A stretch of 64,000 nucleotides of DNA. It comes from Elsinoe arachidis (Eukaryota; Ascomycota; Dothideomycetes; Myriangiales; Elsinoaceae). The notes beneath the pieces are model-generated. The model saw only the letters and a list, made by a program, of their open reading frames with translations, ran no database searches and had not been told where the DNA came from. This document shows, piece by piece, positions 10,032 to 22,169 of the stretch. The DNA is taken from contig JAAPAX010000006.1 of assembly GCA_013372555.1 (NCBI GenBank), forward strand, positions 2,306,501 through 2,370,500, in the 5' to 3' direction. The stretch's first letter is position 1; every line of letters begins with the position of its first letter. The position numbers were made by a program, and so were the translations under genes.

Positions 10032-12966
10032 AACACTATATAAGTTATAGGTAAGGCTATACTAGTTATATAATTAGCTAAGATATAGAGATTTACCTTT
10101 ATACTTTAAGGCTTAGAACTATATAAAGAGTTATATAGATAAGAGGTTCTCTACTATCGAGCATCTAAGGAGAATATAAGTATTACTTCTCGTCCTAATA
10201 GGAAAGTATATTATATATATAATATTACTTCTAAAAGAGAGAAACTAGAGAACTTAAAGAATAAACCTTCGAGCTACTATAGCTATAAACAATTTTAGAG
10301 CTAGTACTCTATTTAATAAGTATTAAGACCCGCTCTCTCCTACCTTAGCTAGTAGTAATAATAATAAAGAGAAACTAGTAAAGACTTATAATACTCTAGT
10401 TACGGAGAAGGCTAAATAGGTAGCTTCTTTATTATTGTCTTCCTTACCTCTACTACCTTAATAGATACTAGCCTCTTTAATAATTATATATCCTATATAT
10501 CTATTTATAGTATAGGTAATAATACCTACTCCTAATACTAGTTAATAAGAAGTACTCTTCTTTAATAGCTTTAATATCTCTAAGTTTCTCGAAGAGTAAA
10601 ATACCTTTATATCTACCTACTAGCTAACTAAGAGTATTACTATTCGACACCTTCCTTAGTATTATTTAGCAAGTATTCGAGAGTAGATTAAGTTATATAC
10701 TAGATAGACTATATATAACTAGGAGAGCTTAAGGGAGAAGATAAGGCTTAGTTTTAAAGAAATAGACTTAGCCTACTAGATAACTTCTTATACTTACCTA
10801 GAATAACTAAGAGATACCCTATACTAATCCTACTAAGAGATAATATAATATAGTTATATATTTAGAAGAGCTATAGACTTCCTTAGAGAGACTAGGTTAG
10901 ATATAATTACTAGAGGAATTTAGTTTATAGAAGGCCTTCTAGCTTATATCTAGAACTATGTTTATACTAAGAGTAGTATAGATGTTAAACGTCTAGATAC
11001 TTTCGAGCATTTCGATAAGATCTAGAGGCTAGTAGAAGATAAGATTTTAGAGATATAATGCCTTAAGTCTTTCTAGAGTACCTCTAAAGTTTAGTCTATA
11101 AGTAAGGCTTCTATAAAGAAGATATCGGTAAATTCTTAACTAACGATAAATAGCTCGCTAGTAATATAGCCTAACAAGAGTTCGGTGCTTAGAATAAGTA
11201 TATAAGAGTTAGTTCGTAGTATTAAAAAGCTATTAGTATAGCTATTATAGATTAAGTCTACTTCTATAGTACCTGTTTCTATTACTTAGCCTAACTAGTA
11301 CACGACCTCTCGAATATATCTTATATCTAGAGCTACTATTAGACCTATACCTATAAACTCTTATAGTTGTTAGTTCTATAAGGTAGAGAGATATTCCTAT
11401 AGGAATTGCCTATCTATTACTAACTTAGTAGATCGTAGCTTAATCTATTTCTAAGATCTATATATATTCTAGAGCTTAGCTAAGAATCTAGAGAACTCTA
11501 TAAGAAAATTAGCTCGTTATAATAAAGGAGCTACCTAGTCTTAGAAGAAATAGATTAAATAACGTCTTATTACTTAAGGTAAACTCTCGGTATAAAACTT
11601 AGACTATTAGTATCTCTATATAGAAGACAACTCTAACGAAGAAGCTAATAACTTAATTTAGTATACTAATTTCGTATTAGAAGAGTTCTCTAATCCTTAA
11701 GAAGTATCTATCTTAGCTACTACCTAATAGATATCTCCTTCTACTTATACTAGTAAGACGAAAGTGTCTACTACTAGTGTCTAGAAGCCTAGAGCTTAAT
11801 GTCTATCTTATAGAGTTATAAGGTCTCTTTATACTAGGAACTACTAATCTATAATAGATCCTTCCGAGGTAGTTATACCTATAGGTATAAACGTAAAGAG
11901 GAGCTATTCTACTACTATAGAGCCTAAGGGAGATTAAGATATTAAGATAGAGGCTTAATTAAATAATTCTATTTCTACTTAAAAGAAGATACTAAAGACT
12001 TAAAGGTTCGATAAGGTCCTTTAGTAAACTATAGATCCTTAGGATACTATAAGATCTCTATTAGATTTAAATATTACCTTACGTATAGGTACTCTTCTTA
12101 GTATATTCTAACCTCTCTTACGTATTCTCTACTAGAGGTTCAATAACTCTAACCTTCCTAGTAATAAGGTTCTAGAGTTGTTCTATTCTTCCCGAGCTAA
12201 GGTAAATCTTCTTTAGTAACTAGAAGAACTAGTAGCTTTCGATAACGAGTAAGAAGCTATATAATAAAGCTCCTTAGAAGAGCTAGTAATAATAGCTAGC
12301 CCGAAGCTTATAGTTAGCCTTAGGCACAATATATGTTTAGTGTAAGCTCTTTTAGATAGTAGAGTAGAGTATAACTTAATATCTATAAACCTAGCTATAG
12401 AACTTAGGTTACTAGTATAAGAGCTTAGTATTAAGATACTTAGTACTACAGGGACTAGTTACTTCTCTAGAGCGTATATAAACGTCTATATTAATATTAG
12501 AGAAGTTACTACTAATATCTATTTCCTACTAATAGATCGCAAGTTAGAGTATATTATTCTTAGTCGCCTATATAAACGTAAAGCCTAGCTCTTATCTTAG
12601 AATATAGATAATAGTTCTTAGTAGAGCACTATCTAGTCTAATAATAGGACTTATAAGGTTACCTTTTAAGAGGCTAAGTCTAAAGAACCTAAGAATCGAT
12701 CGTTCTATAAGTTAACCCGGACGTTGTAGGCTTTAAATAAGTAAGTAGTGTTATTCCTAGCTTAGGTATTATACGTATATAGCTAGAGGAGTTTCCTTTG
12801 TTTTCTACTTCTAATAGGGTTTCTATTTAGGCGTTTAAGGTTAGTAGATATATAGAGTTAGTATTATATAATCTAAAATATAATCTATAGGTAGGTCCTA
12901 AAAACATAGTCTTAGCCGAAAGATAGAGAAGCGATTAGTTAAGGTTAAGTAGTTCTATAGGATTAC

Positions 12967-12993
12967 TTAGATTTAAGCCTAGCTTAGATCTAG
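12967..12993 (+). repeat. 27-nt near-palindrome, copy b
   Basis: Between protease and reverse transcriptase of the inner Gypsy, in the reverse transcriptase frame. Reads Lys-Pro-Ser-Leu-Asp-Leu. Confidence 0.65.
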
Positions 12994-13026
12994 AAGATAG
13001 AAGGATTTATTAGATAGTAAGCCTTA

Positions 13027-13053
13027 CCGAATTTAAGCCTAGCTTAAGATTAG
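13027..13053 (+). repeat. 27-nt near-palindrome, copy c
   Basis: 60 bp after copy b and in the same frame. Reads Lys-Pro-Ser-Leu-Arg-Leu; the right arm is diverged. Confidence 0.55.
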
Positions 13054-16000
13054 TAAGCGCGGGATTAGCTAGATTATATTATTAGTTTATTCTATCTCTA
13101 GTAGGCTATAATCTTAAGTTTTAAACTTTATATAAAGATAACTAGTTCTCCTTACTATTAGTAGTTAAGCTAGGCCTTCGGAGATATATAGAAGTACCTA
13201 AAGTACAAGTAGAGATATTATATAAGCGTAAAGATAAGAAGGTCTAGCCTATATATATATACGACACTAATAGCTCTATACTAGGTAGTAATCTATACTA
13301 GTATAAGTACTACTTAGAATAAGAGGTACTTCTTCTCTTTATCGATATACCTTTCTACTAATACCTTATATCTAAGTTCTCTACTATTCCTACGAGGTTA
13401 AGGCTTATAGAAGAGTAGTAAGCGAAGCTTATTATTAGAATTAAGATATAGCTACGAGAGAAAGAGCTATTTATATAGGTATTATTAAATCGAGAAGTAG
13501 CTCTAGCTTAGGACTTCTCTAAGATAGGCTAGGTCCGTCTTAAAGTTGTACTACTATAAGAGATATAGATAGTTCCCTATATACTATAGTAAGAACTAGG
13601 TTTTCTAGTACCTAAGTCTCTTAGAAGTAAGATTATTAGAATAGTTAAGAAGTAGATAGATAATAAGTTACTCGAAACTAGCTATATACCTTATTATAAC
13701 CTATAGTTCCTAGTAGCTAAGAAGTAATCTAGCAAGTATTAGATAGTAAACGCCGCTATAAAGATTAACTCTGTAACTATATAGGATATAAACCTTCCTC
13801 CTTTAGTTAACGATTTCTTAGAGTCCTTTATAGGTATATACGTAGTGTCGCTTATTAACTACTTCTCTAGATATAACTAAGTTATACTAGCTAAGGTAAG
13901 TAGAGATATTACCTTCTTTATAATACTACTTAGACTTATATATTAGATAACTCTTCTCTAGGGAGTAACTAATTTAGTAGTATAGTTCTACTATATAAAC
14001 GACACTATCCTTCGGAATTATATTCCTTATAATACTTAGCTATTTATAGACGATAACGAAGTAAAAGAGCTACAAACTAATTATAGTAGAGAAGAAACTA
14101 AGCTAGGTATCTAGAGATTTATACTTAAACATATCTAAGCTTTAGATCGAACTCTAGCTAACATCGAGCGTACCGAGTATACGATCTCTAGCGCTAAGTT
14201 ATAGTTCTTATAAGTAGGCTTAAGTATTATTAGTTTCCTTTGCAATGCTCGAGAATAATATTCTAATAATACTAAGATTATTAAAATCCTTAAGTAGCTA
14301 GTATATACTAACTCTATAAAAGTCTATTCTTTCTTAGAGGTCTACGTCTACTATAGACTATAGGTAAGAGACTTTACTATCGTAGTAAAGTCTCTATATT
14401 GTCTACTTTATATAGATATCTCTTTTCTCTAGAAGAGAGATACCTAAGAAGCTATAGATAAGTTAAAGACTACTTTAACTTTGCCTCTCGCGTTAATACC
14501 TATTAACTATAAGAATAGTATAGATAAGATTGTTTTAGCGGTAGATATAAGTCTTTCTAGATAGGAAGTAGCTCTTATATAGGTTAACAAGAACTAGCCT
14601 AAGAGATAATATATTATTTAATTTAAAGCTAGTATATAGTTAGATATTAAACACAAGTACGATACTAGTAAGCGCGAATATCGTAGGTTACTTAAGGCCT
14701 TATAAAAGGTATAGTCCTATCTATATAGCGTAAGCTTCGTAGTAGAAACAAATACTAATACACTAGTAGTATAACTTAATTAGTCTACTACTAACTTTCC
14801 TAGATCGGTAATAGCGCGGTAGATTATATAGCTCTATCTATTCGCGTTTAATGTTTAACATGTTCCTAGAAGTAAAAACATAGTAGCTAATAGTTTGTTA
14901 CGATAGCTAAGATTCCTATTAGATAATTAGGAAGAAGTATATAAAATAGATATTAACGATATTATTAATAATAAGTTCTTCCTAGTTAAGGTACGCGCCT
15001 TATAAGTAGATAACGTACTTAAGCCTAGCTACGGAGAAGAGTTAGTAGAGCTAGCTATCTATCTCGTTATACTTTGCTATCTACCGGAACTAAATACTAA
15101 AGAGTTTATTCGATTTAAGTATAATACTTTAAACTTCTTAGTATAAGATAAGTATCTATTCTAACAAGGACGAAAAGGATCTCTCCTTAAGTATGTTATA
15201 GATAATAGCGCTTAACAAGAATAGGTTATATATATACTATATAACAATAGTAGTTATAAGAGACAAGTAGTAATATAGTAAAAGGTCTTAGATAGGTACT
15301 AGTAGCTATTAATATACGTCGACATTCGGCACTATATAGAGACGTATAATAAGTATTAACGTAGAGCCTAGAAACGTATAACTAAAGAGCTTAAGACTTT
15401 AGGCATTCCTACTCTTTATATAAAGTAGTATATCGATATCGTGTATATACTAGTATTATAAGCTAAGAAGTATCTTATTATTATATAAGAAGCTATAAGT
15501 AGTTAGCTAGAAGCACGAGAACTAACTTTAGCTAACGCTAAGACTATAATAAAGTTCCTATTTAAAGACATTATTACTAGGTATAGTACTATAGGTTCTA
15601 TTATCTTCGATAGAGAGTTCGAGTTTAAGGAAGCTATATATACTACCTATATATAATTCGATATTAACTACGTTATTACCTCTTCCTATAATCTATAATC
15701 TAATAAGGTAGAACGAGGCTACCTAAATATTATAAATAGTCTTACGAAGCTTACTTACGATAACGATAGTAGCTAGTTAGAGTTTCTATATACTGTCCTT
15801 TAGGCGGAAAGAACAACTACGAACTAAATTATAGAGTAAACACTAGCTACCTTAATATATAGGATAGATATAGTTCTTCTAGTTAAGTTTAATATTTATA
15901 CTTAGTAAACCTAAGACTAGAGAGCTATTTATACTTATAAGAACCTAATAGCTATACACGCTCGATAGCTTTAGATACGAGATAATAATCTAGAAGAGAC

Positions 16001-16419
16001 TTATATAAGAATTCTATAATTATAAGAGGAGTATAAAGACGTATAGGACATAAGCTATAATATCTAATAGGAATAGCTTAAGATCGGAGATATAGTGCTA
16101 GTATATAATACATATCTTAAGAAGGTTCGGTAAGATAAGCTCTATAATCGATAGTGTAGACTATATAGAGTTATTACTATCTATAATTCTAGATATTATA
16201 AACTAGCTAAACTATATAGATATATACTTTCTAGTATATATATCCGACAATAGCTAAAGCTCTATCGGTCTATAGACGAATAATAAGTTAAAGCTATAGC
16301 TATTAGATAGTTATTACACTAGCTAGTTATTAAAATTAATTAGCTAGAGAGCTTTAATTTAGATAAGTACGAGTAGTACGAGTAATTAGAATCTCTTTTG
16401 TTTAGAGTTTAGAGTTTTA

Positions 16420-16436
16420 GTGTCTAGGATAGACAC
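16420..16436. repeat. 17-nt inverted repeat before an internal purine tract
   Basis: GTGTCTAGGATAGACAC, followed at about 16442-16455 by the purine-rich AGTAGGGGAGG and then TATTATATACGC. The same arrangement precedes the true 3' LTR (20495-20511). Confidence 0.5.
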
Positions 16437-16509
16437 GTATTAGTAGGGGAGGTATATTATATACGCTATATATATAAAGAGCTAAGGTTATAAAAGACAA
16501 TAGAAGCTC

Positions 16510-16536
16510 CCGTATCTAAACCTAGCTTAAATTTAG
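16510..16536 (+). repeat. 27-nt near-palindrome, copy d
   Basis: Just past the presumed end of pol, still in the pol frame. Reads Lys-Pro-Ser-Leu-Asn-Leu. Several arm positions are RIP-mutated. Confidence 0.55.
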
Positions 16537-17390
16537 GTTCGCTATACGTAGATACGTACGTAGTAGACAGAATTATATATATATAGCTATTTAGCTAACT
16601 TCTGTTATATATCTCTAATCTAGATTAGTAGTAGCTATAAATTAGTTATAAAGGAGAAGGAGAAGAAGAAGGAAGTGTCTAAGACAAGGCGCGCTTATAA
16701 GCTCCTACTCTATATAAACAAGAAACCTAAGGAGACCTTTATAGCTATAGGCTATAGATAGCAAGGATACACCTAATAAGAAGTATAATAGAGCTACTAT
16801 AGGGAAAAGGTTAAGATAGAACAAAGTAAAGGTTATTTACTAAGGTTCGGTAATAGGTTTACTTATTCTAATTACTTTTAGATTGTCTTTATTTAGCTTC
16901 TTTATGTAGATGTTTTGTTTTTAGTCGATATATACTTTCGGAAAGAACAGGTAGTAGGAACAATAAAGAAGAGGCTTACTAGTTATAGAGGAATTTAGGT
17001 AGTAAAGAGTATAGAATAAAGAAATAGAATAGAGATATAAAAGAGATAAGGTATAACTTATCTCTAAGAATAAGTATAAAAGTATAGTAGATAAGGCAAA
17101 TATAGTATAAGTTATAGTAGTTACTACGAGAGGTATACTTACTATAGCTACTAAAAAATTTTATATTATATCGACGACAACCTTAGATACCTTTCTACTT
17201 CTTACCTTACTTTCTATACTTTTATAGATATATATCTCTTTCTACTTAACTACTAAGTACTTCTCTTAAACTTCTAGAGCGCTTCTTATGCGATAACGAC
17301 GGCTTATAGCTACTATATATAATTATAATATACTATATATTAGTTTTATAGAACGTTTAGTTTTATATATTATTTTTATATAACAAGATA
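16537..17390. other. Non-coding spacer within inner Gypsy
   Basis: AT-rich spacer between the end of the pol frame and the extra frame. Some basic Lys/Arg/Glu-rich codons occur at about 16640-16780; no motif is recognised and no LTR pair is found to explain it. Confidence 0.35.
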
Positions 17391-17399
17391 GCAGATAGC

Positions 17400-20370
17400 A
17401 CTAGCTAGTCTAGTACTAGTCCTAGCTTATTAGTTGTCTCTACTAATACTAATAGACAGGCTAATAGCAATAGTTATACTAATAGAAATAGCTAAGCTCT
17501 ATTCTAATATAGAGACTATAACTTTAAGACTATAGATAATATCGTTAAGTACGTAAAGACTCTTACCTTAGAGAATCGCCTATAGTTCTATAGCTACGCC
17601 TTTAACTATATTAGCGCCGTATATAGCTATATTAAAGACATAATCTTTACTATTATTAACAAGTCCTATATAGAGAAGATCGTTAATATAAGCGCCTAGG
17701 AGTAGAAGGAGACTTTCCCTTTAGTATATAATACCTATAATAGAGTTATAAGTAGGCGTAACTATAAGGAGGAATACCTTAAGGGTATTAGAAGTGCCGT
17801 TTATAATCTAGAGAAGCTAGAGCTATACCTAGACTAGTACTAAGAGCTAGAAAACGCTACCTAGAGTAACTTTAACTTTATTACTAAAGATAAGACTATT
17901 CGTAAAGCTATTAATATACTATACTATATAGCTATTACCTATATAAGTACATAAGGTAAGCTAGTTAGATAGAAGTTATAGCTCGTTAACGTCTTTACTA
18001 CTTGCGCTCTCTTTCGTTAAGGTAAGTTATCTAAGATAAGTAACCTTATACCTTAAGAGCTAATTACTAACTACTCTAGAAGGTTTATAAAGTACTATAT
18101 CTAAGACAGCTTCGGGTTCTTAGTTAAGAGTATAGCTTCGCTATAGATTAGTTATATCAAGAAGGTAGTAACGCTACTAACTACCTCCTATAAGGACTAT
18201 AGCTTGTTAGTATATAACTATATAAGGATTACTACTGTCGCTACCTAGTGTACTAGCGTTACGCCGAAGAGTAATGTTACTAATTAGCAAAACTCTAGTA
18301 TTTCTAGATCTAAGCCTAGCTTAGATTTAGGATCTTATATAGCTCCTCCTATCTACCCTAAGGACTTAGTATATAGGTCTATTCGTATATGTCTATAATA
18401 GTAGTTACGCGAAGAAGAAGAGATTATTAAGTCTATTAAGTTAGTTAAGGAGATTCCCGATATTCTAGAAGGTAGTAGTTATACTAGTTCTTTATTAAAG
18501 AAGCGTTATATTAGAAATAATAGAGAGTTTGTCTTAGCTAACTATTTCGTCTCTATACCTATTATTAACAAGAGTAAGAGTAAGAGCATTACTATCCCTA
18601 CTAAAGATTAGAAGCCTAAGAAGAAGTATAAGTATAAGAGTATTTCGAGAGAGTTTAAGATATCTATATCTTCTTAGAAGCTAGCGACATCTACCGAGCT
18701 AGCTATAGTAGTTAGCTAATAGCGTATTAAGGATAGTAGCGTATAGAGTTCTATATGCTATCTATATATCTAAGTCTTAGCTTGTCGCCTCTATCTACTT
18801 TCTAACATCTTCTAGAATCTCTTATATAATTATATTAACTACTAGTATAATGTATTTCTTAGCGGTACTCTAGATATAATAGAAGTATATTAGGAGACCT
18901 TATAGTAGTTAGTACCTTTAGCTCGTTATAAGTATATAGTAACTAAGAGAAGCGCTTTTAAGTATAAGGCTATAGTCCTAGATAGGACTATTAGCAAGTA
19001 GTGTTATAAGCTTATCCTAGATAGGTTCCGCTCTAGTCTTTCTAATAAGTAGTTAGCCGATAGTAATATTAGTATAGACGTCTTTAAGTTCTAGTTCGAT
19101 ATAGGTCTTTCTAATATCTTCCTAGAAGAGATAGAGATATACTATTACTACTTTAGTTTCTCTAAAGGTAAAGAGTAGCTTAGTTAGTTAAGAAATATAT
19201 TTTATTCCCTTACTTAGTAAGCTATATATATAGACCTAAAGTACTATCGTCTCTATATAGCTTATTGTCCTAATAGACTTCTCTAGTTAATCTCCTATCT
19301 CTACTATACTAAGTATACTCTAAAGAGAGATTATACTTAGTTCTATTATATTAACATTAATCCTCGTCTTCTTATAGCTAGTTATAGAGTTAACGCTATA
19401 TAAGGTTCTCTTAGCTTAGATAATAAAAGCTTACATAACTATACTATTATTGTCTATAGGATATATTATTATATAAAGAAGTAGGTTATAGATTTAAAGT
19501 AGCGTAAGGTTCTTAATAATATATCTATTATTAATATCTTACTATAATACTTTACTACTAATAACGAGAAGAAGTATAACACTAAGTAAAAACTCTTTCC
19601 TTATAAGGCTAGAGATATCTATCTTATAATACCTTATATACCTTATAGCTCGACTAGACCTACTACTAATATCTATTATACTCTTTTGCTATAGTACTAT
19701 AGTATTAGCACTAATTACGAGACCTTAGAGTAGTATAAAGGTAGTACCTACTCTTTCTTAGTAAACGCTTATATAGAGAAGAAGCCTACTTCTCTTACCT
19801 CTTCTAGCAAGCTTAATATATATAGGTCTATATATACTACCTTCTCTATAGCTATCTACCTTAAGATTAATAGTTCTATAGGTAATACTTTAGTTAGTTA
19901 TATCTATTAGAACGATTCTACTATAGTCGAGAAGGTATAGATTCTACTATCTAAGAACCTTAAGAAGGTATAGGCTTATATAGAGGAGATTCGAGAGTAA
20001 ATTTAGAAGGCTATATATACTACTTAAGAGAAGGTTAAGGAGTATAAGAAGTAGTATTATACTAGAGCTTATTTGTTCTTTCGATATAAGGAATAGAAGA
20101 TAAAGACTACGCCTTATAATAATCTAGATCTAGAGAGTAAGGATACTACTATAGTAGAAGATAAGGGTAAGAGTATAGAGAGGAATAATAATAAAAGCGA
20201 CAAAGAAGAGAATAGAGTATTAGACTTGTCTAACGATAAGAATAAGAAGCTTACTAGGGAGGAGTTAGCTATTTAGTAGTAGTAACGTAAGGAGGCTAAG
20301 GAGATAGCTACTAATTACGAATAGATACTAGTATCTTCTAATACCTATAGTCGTGTTCGTTGTTAAATAG
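17400..20370 (+). pseudogene. Extra long frame downstream of pol in inner Gypsy (about 1,000 codons)
   Basis: One plus-strand frame (the frame of the codon at 17520-17522) can be followed for about 3 kb. Its interruptions are almost all TAG, with a few TAA, the products of RIP on CAG, TGG and CAA, so a real long gene is implied. The first third is helical and rich in Tyr, Asn and Lys with Gag-like character, followed by a Ser/Lys-rich linker containing palindrome copy e. The middle is Tyr/Leu-rich, and the end is charged (KSIERNNNK, REELAI). I recognise no protease, polymerase, integrase or envelope motif. It could be a second gag, a captured host gene, or an additional element-specific protein. 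Confidence 0.5.
18304..18330 (+). repeat. 27-nt near-palindrome, copy e
   Basis: In frame in the extra frame of the inner Gypsy. Arms CTAGATCTAAGC and GCTTAGATTTAG (one mismatch) flank CTA. Reads Ser-Lys-Pro-Ser-Leu-Asp-Leu-Gly. Confidence 0.65.
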
Positions 20371-20494
20371 GAGTAGAGTATAGAGGTAGCTATCGTCTAT
20401 ATAGTTAAGGGTAGTCTTATTCGAGATCTCTAAGAAAAGGCTATCTAGATAGGTAAGTATCTAACGTAGAGGATATATAGTATAGTTACTATTC

Positions 20495-20511
20495 GTGTCT
20501 AGAATAGACAC
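20495..20511. repeat. 17-nt inverted repeat before the 3' LTR purine tract
   Basis: GTGTCTAGAATAGACAC, one base different from 16420-16436, followed by the functional-position purine tract and the 3' LTR. Confidence 0.5.
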
Positions 20512-20512
20512 T

Positions 20513-20528
20513 AGTAGAAAGAGAATAG
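20513..20528 (+). other. Polypurine tract of inner Gypsy
   Basis: AGTAGAAAGAGAATAG immediately left of the right LTR, as expected of the primer for plus-strand synthesis. Confidence 0.6.
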
Positions 20529-20529
20529 T

Positions 20530-20726
20530 TATTATAGACTAGGAAGTAGATTAGGTAACCTATAGCTATTATTATAAAGTGACATTAGTATATAGAGATA
20601 GTATTATAGATAATTAATATAGTATTATAGCTTCACGAGTGTAATAGACTAGTACCTTTAACGTAATAGTAGTAACAAGAGTAGAACATCTCTACTCGAT
20701 ACTAGGAAGTAACCTACTCTATAACA
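20530..20726 (+). repeat. LTR of inner Gypsy, right (3' LTR)
   Basis: 197 bp ending CTATAACA. Pairs with 9467-9663. Confidence 0.9.
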
Positions 20727-20730
20727 CGCC
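20727..20730. repeat. Target-site duplication CGCC, right copy
   Basis: Matches 9463-9466. Joining across it restores a reading frame of the host Gypsy. Confidence 0.8.
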
Positions 20731-21440
20731 TACGCTACGATAGTAGAATACATCGCGACCCTTAAGTCTAAGTACTACTCTATTAAGAAGAAGAGAAAGA
20801 GAGAAGAGTTAGACTCTAACGATAATCTACTAGTGTCTCGTAAGGACTTCGCTACCTTACTCTCTAACTAGAAGAAGACTAACGAGCTCTTAAGTAAGCT
20901 CTTAGCTACTATATCTATAGTATCGGCCCCTAGGTGTAATACTTATACTATAACGTCGGGAGGCTAGTAATCTAGAGAGATAGTAAGAGTAATAGAGTTA
21001 AGGAGTAGTAGTTAGTATAAGGTTTTCTAGATTTCTAGATATAAGAATATCTTCTCTAGCGCTACGATAGTTTCGAGCTAGTGTATATAGACTTACTTTT
21101 CGAAGTTTATAGAGTTCTTTACTTTCTTACTCTATACCTTGCCTTAGTTCTACTTTTTGTAGCCCCTAGCGACGCTTCTACTAGAGTAGTAACGTCCTAG
21201 CGACGTTGCTATATTCTATAGAAGTAGCAATAGTTTAGTACTATTACTAGTGCTTCTCTATTATTATTATTAGGAAGGCATATTATACTCTTTTTTTAAT
21301 AATAGTAATTGTTATAGCTATTAAGGCTATCGTGATTATCGAGTCTTAATAATAGATACTCCTATATATATATAATATCTCGTTACTCTTTCTCCTTCTT
21401 CTCTATAGAACTCTTTTATACTCTTCTTTACTTCTCTATC

Positions 21441-22060
21441 GCTACGATGTTAGATAGTATTACGACCTACTATATACCTGCCGATTAGATCTATAACTCT
21501 AGCTACTATATATCCTTCGAAGATCCGGAGACTAATAACACTATTATAAGAGTAATACACTATCTCGGATTTACTATAGAACCTCCTTGCGATTCTAATA
21601 GAGATAGTAAGAGCTCTAAGCCTAAGTAGCCTAGGTTCTAGACCTCTTTCGACCTCGGAACGCTAATATACTACTATTAGTATAAAGCCTATATCTATTA
21701 ATAGACTACTATATACGTTAACTACGAAAGAGCTTAGTTATACTATATCTACGATAACGACATAAATATTCCTCTCTATTACTAAGATTGTTATTACTTT
21801 TATATAGAGTATAACTTTGTATATACTTATTTTCCTCTATTAGAGTAGCTACTAACTAACCTTAGTACTCTATTGCTCTCTAGGAAGAAGTCTAGGCTCT
21901 TATATTGCTCTAGTAGGCCTTCGATACTATAATTCGACACTAGAAGAATAACAAGTCTCGGATTATAGTTCTATATTACTCTCTTATTAGAAAGTAAGCA
22001 AAGCTAGACGATCCTAAGTATCTAAGGAGTAGTTTTTTAACTAGTAGGATTAAGAGAGCG
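21441..22060 (+). pseudogene. Second frame antisense to pol in middle Gypsy
   Basis: ATG at 21441 follows a pyrimidine-rich leader. The frame reads MLDSITTYY and continues, with only TAG and TAA interruptions of the CAG/CAA type, to roughly 22060. It is Tyr-, Asp- and Ser-rich with no recognised domain. It is convergent with the element's own gag-pol, which ends near 22170 on the other strand. The end coordinate is approximate. Confidence 0.35.
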
Positions 22061-22169
22061 TTAGATAGTATAGACTTATTATAATATAACTACGAGTCTT
22101 TTTAGGAGTATTAGTAAGCTAATAGCTCTATAGATTCCTTTATAATATAAAATTACTTTTCTTAAATTT

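Larger units (their letters stand above)
9870..16440 (+). pseudogene. Inner Gypsy gag-pol, RIP-inactivated
   Basis: Domain order in the plus strand. A Gag zinc knuckle lies at 11368-11409 with exact C-x2-C-x4-H-x4-C spacing (two positions now TAT for Cys or His codons). A retropepsin active site is at 12346-12366 (ALLDS). Reverse transcriptase follows around 13690-13900 (LINYFSRYN, family LIDYFSGYD), then RNase H, and an integrase core around 15300-15650 ending in IIFDREFEF. Reverse transcriptase and integrase are in one frame, protease in another. Internal stops are nearly all TAG, as expected from CAG and TGG under RIP. The left and right boundaries are approximate. Non-functional. Confidence 0.8.
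9467..20726 (+). mobile_element. Oversized Gypsy-type LTR retrotransposon (innermost)
   Basis: 11,260 bp with 197-bp LTRs at 9467-9663 and 20530-20726, whose termini form a perfect 8-bp inverted pair (TGTTATAG and CTATAACA), and a CGCC duplication. A purine-rich tract just left of the right LTR and plus-strand gag-pol agree on a rightward orientation. gag-pol occupies about 9.9-16.4 kb, and a further long frame about 17.4-20.4 kb, which makes the element several kilobases longer than typical fungal Gypsy elements. RIP-mutated throughout; as the innermost insertion it is the youngest of the three. Confidence 0.9.
9018..20990 (+). pseudogene. Frame antisense to pol in middle Gypsy, split by the inner Gypsy
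   Basis: ATG at 9018 opens 62 codons, then only TAG-type interruptions, with one frame change before about 9340. From about 9375 a clean Lys/Asn/Ala-rich frame runs to 9466. When the inner Gypsy and one copy of its duplication are removed (9466 joined to 20731), the same frame continues uninterrupted through a basic KKKRKREE stretch to about 20880. This continuity shows it was coding-like when the inner element landed. It lies opposite in strand to the element's gag-pol. No family recognised; helical, charged, possibly nucleic-acid-binding. Confidence 0.45.

Noticed and set aside
17400..20370. Envelope protein in the inner Gypsy
   Set aside because: The position fits, but no signal peptide, fusion or membrane segment is visible, so the name is not justified.
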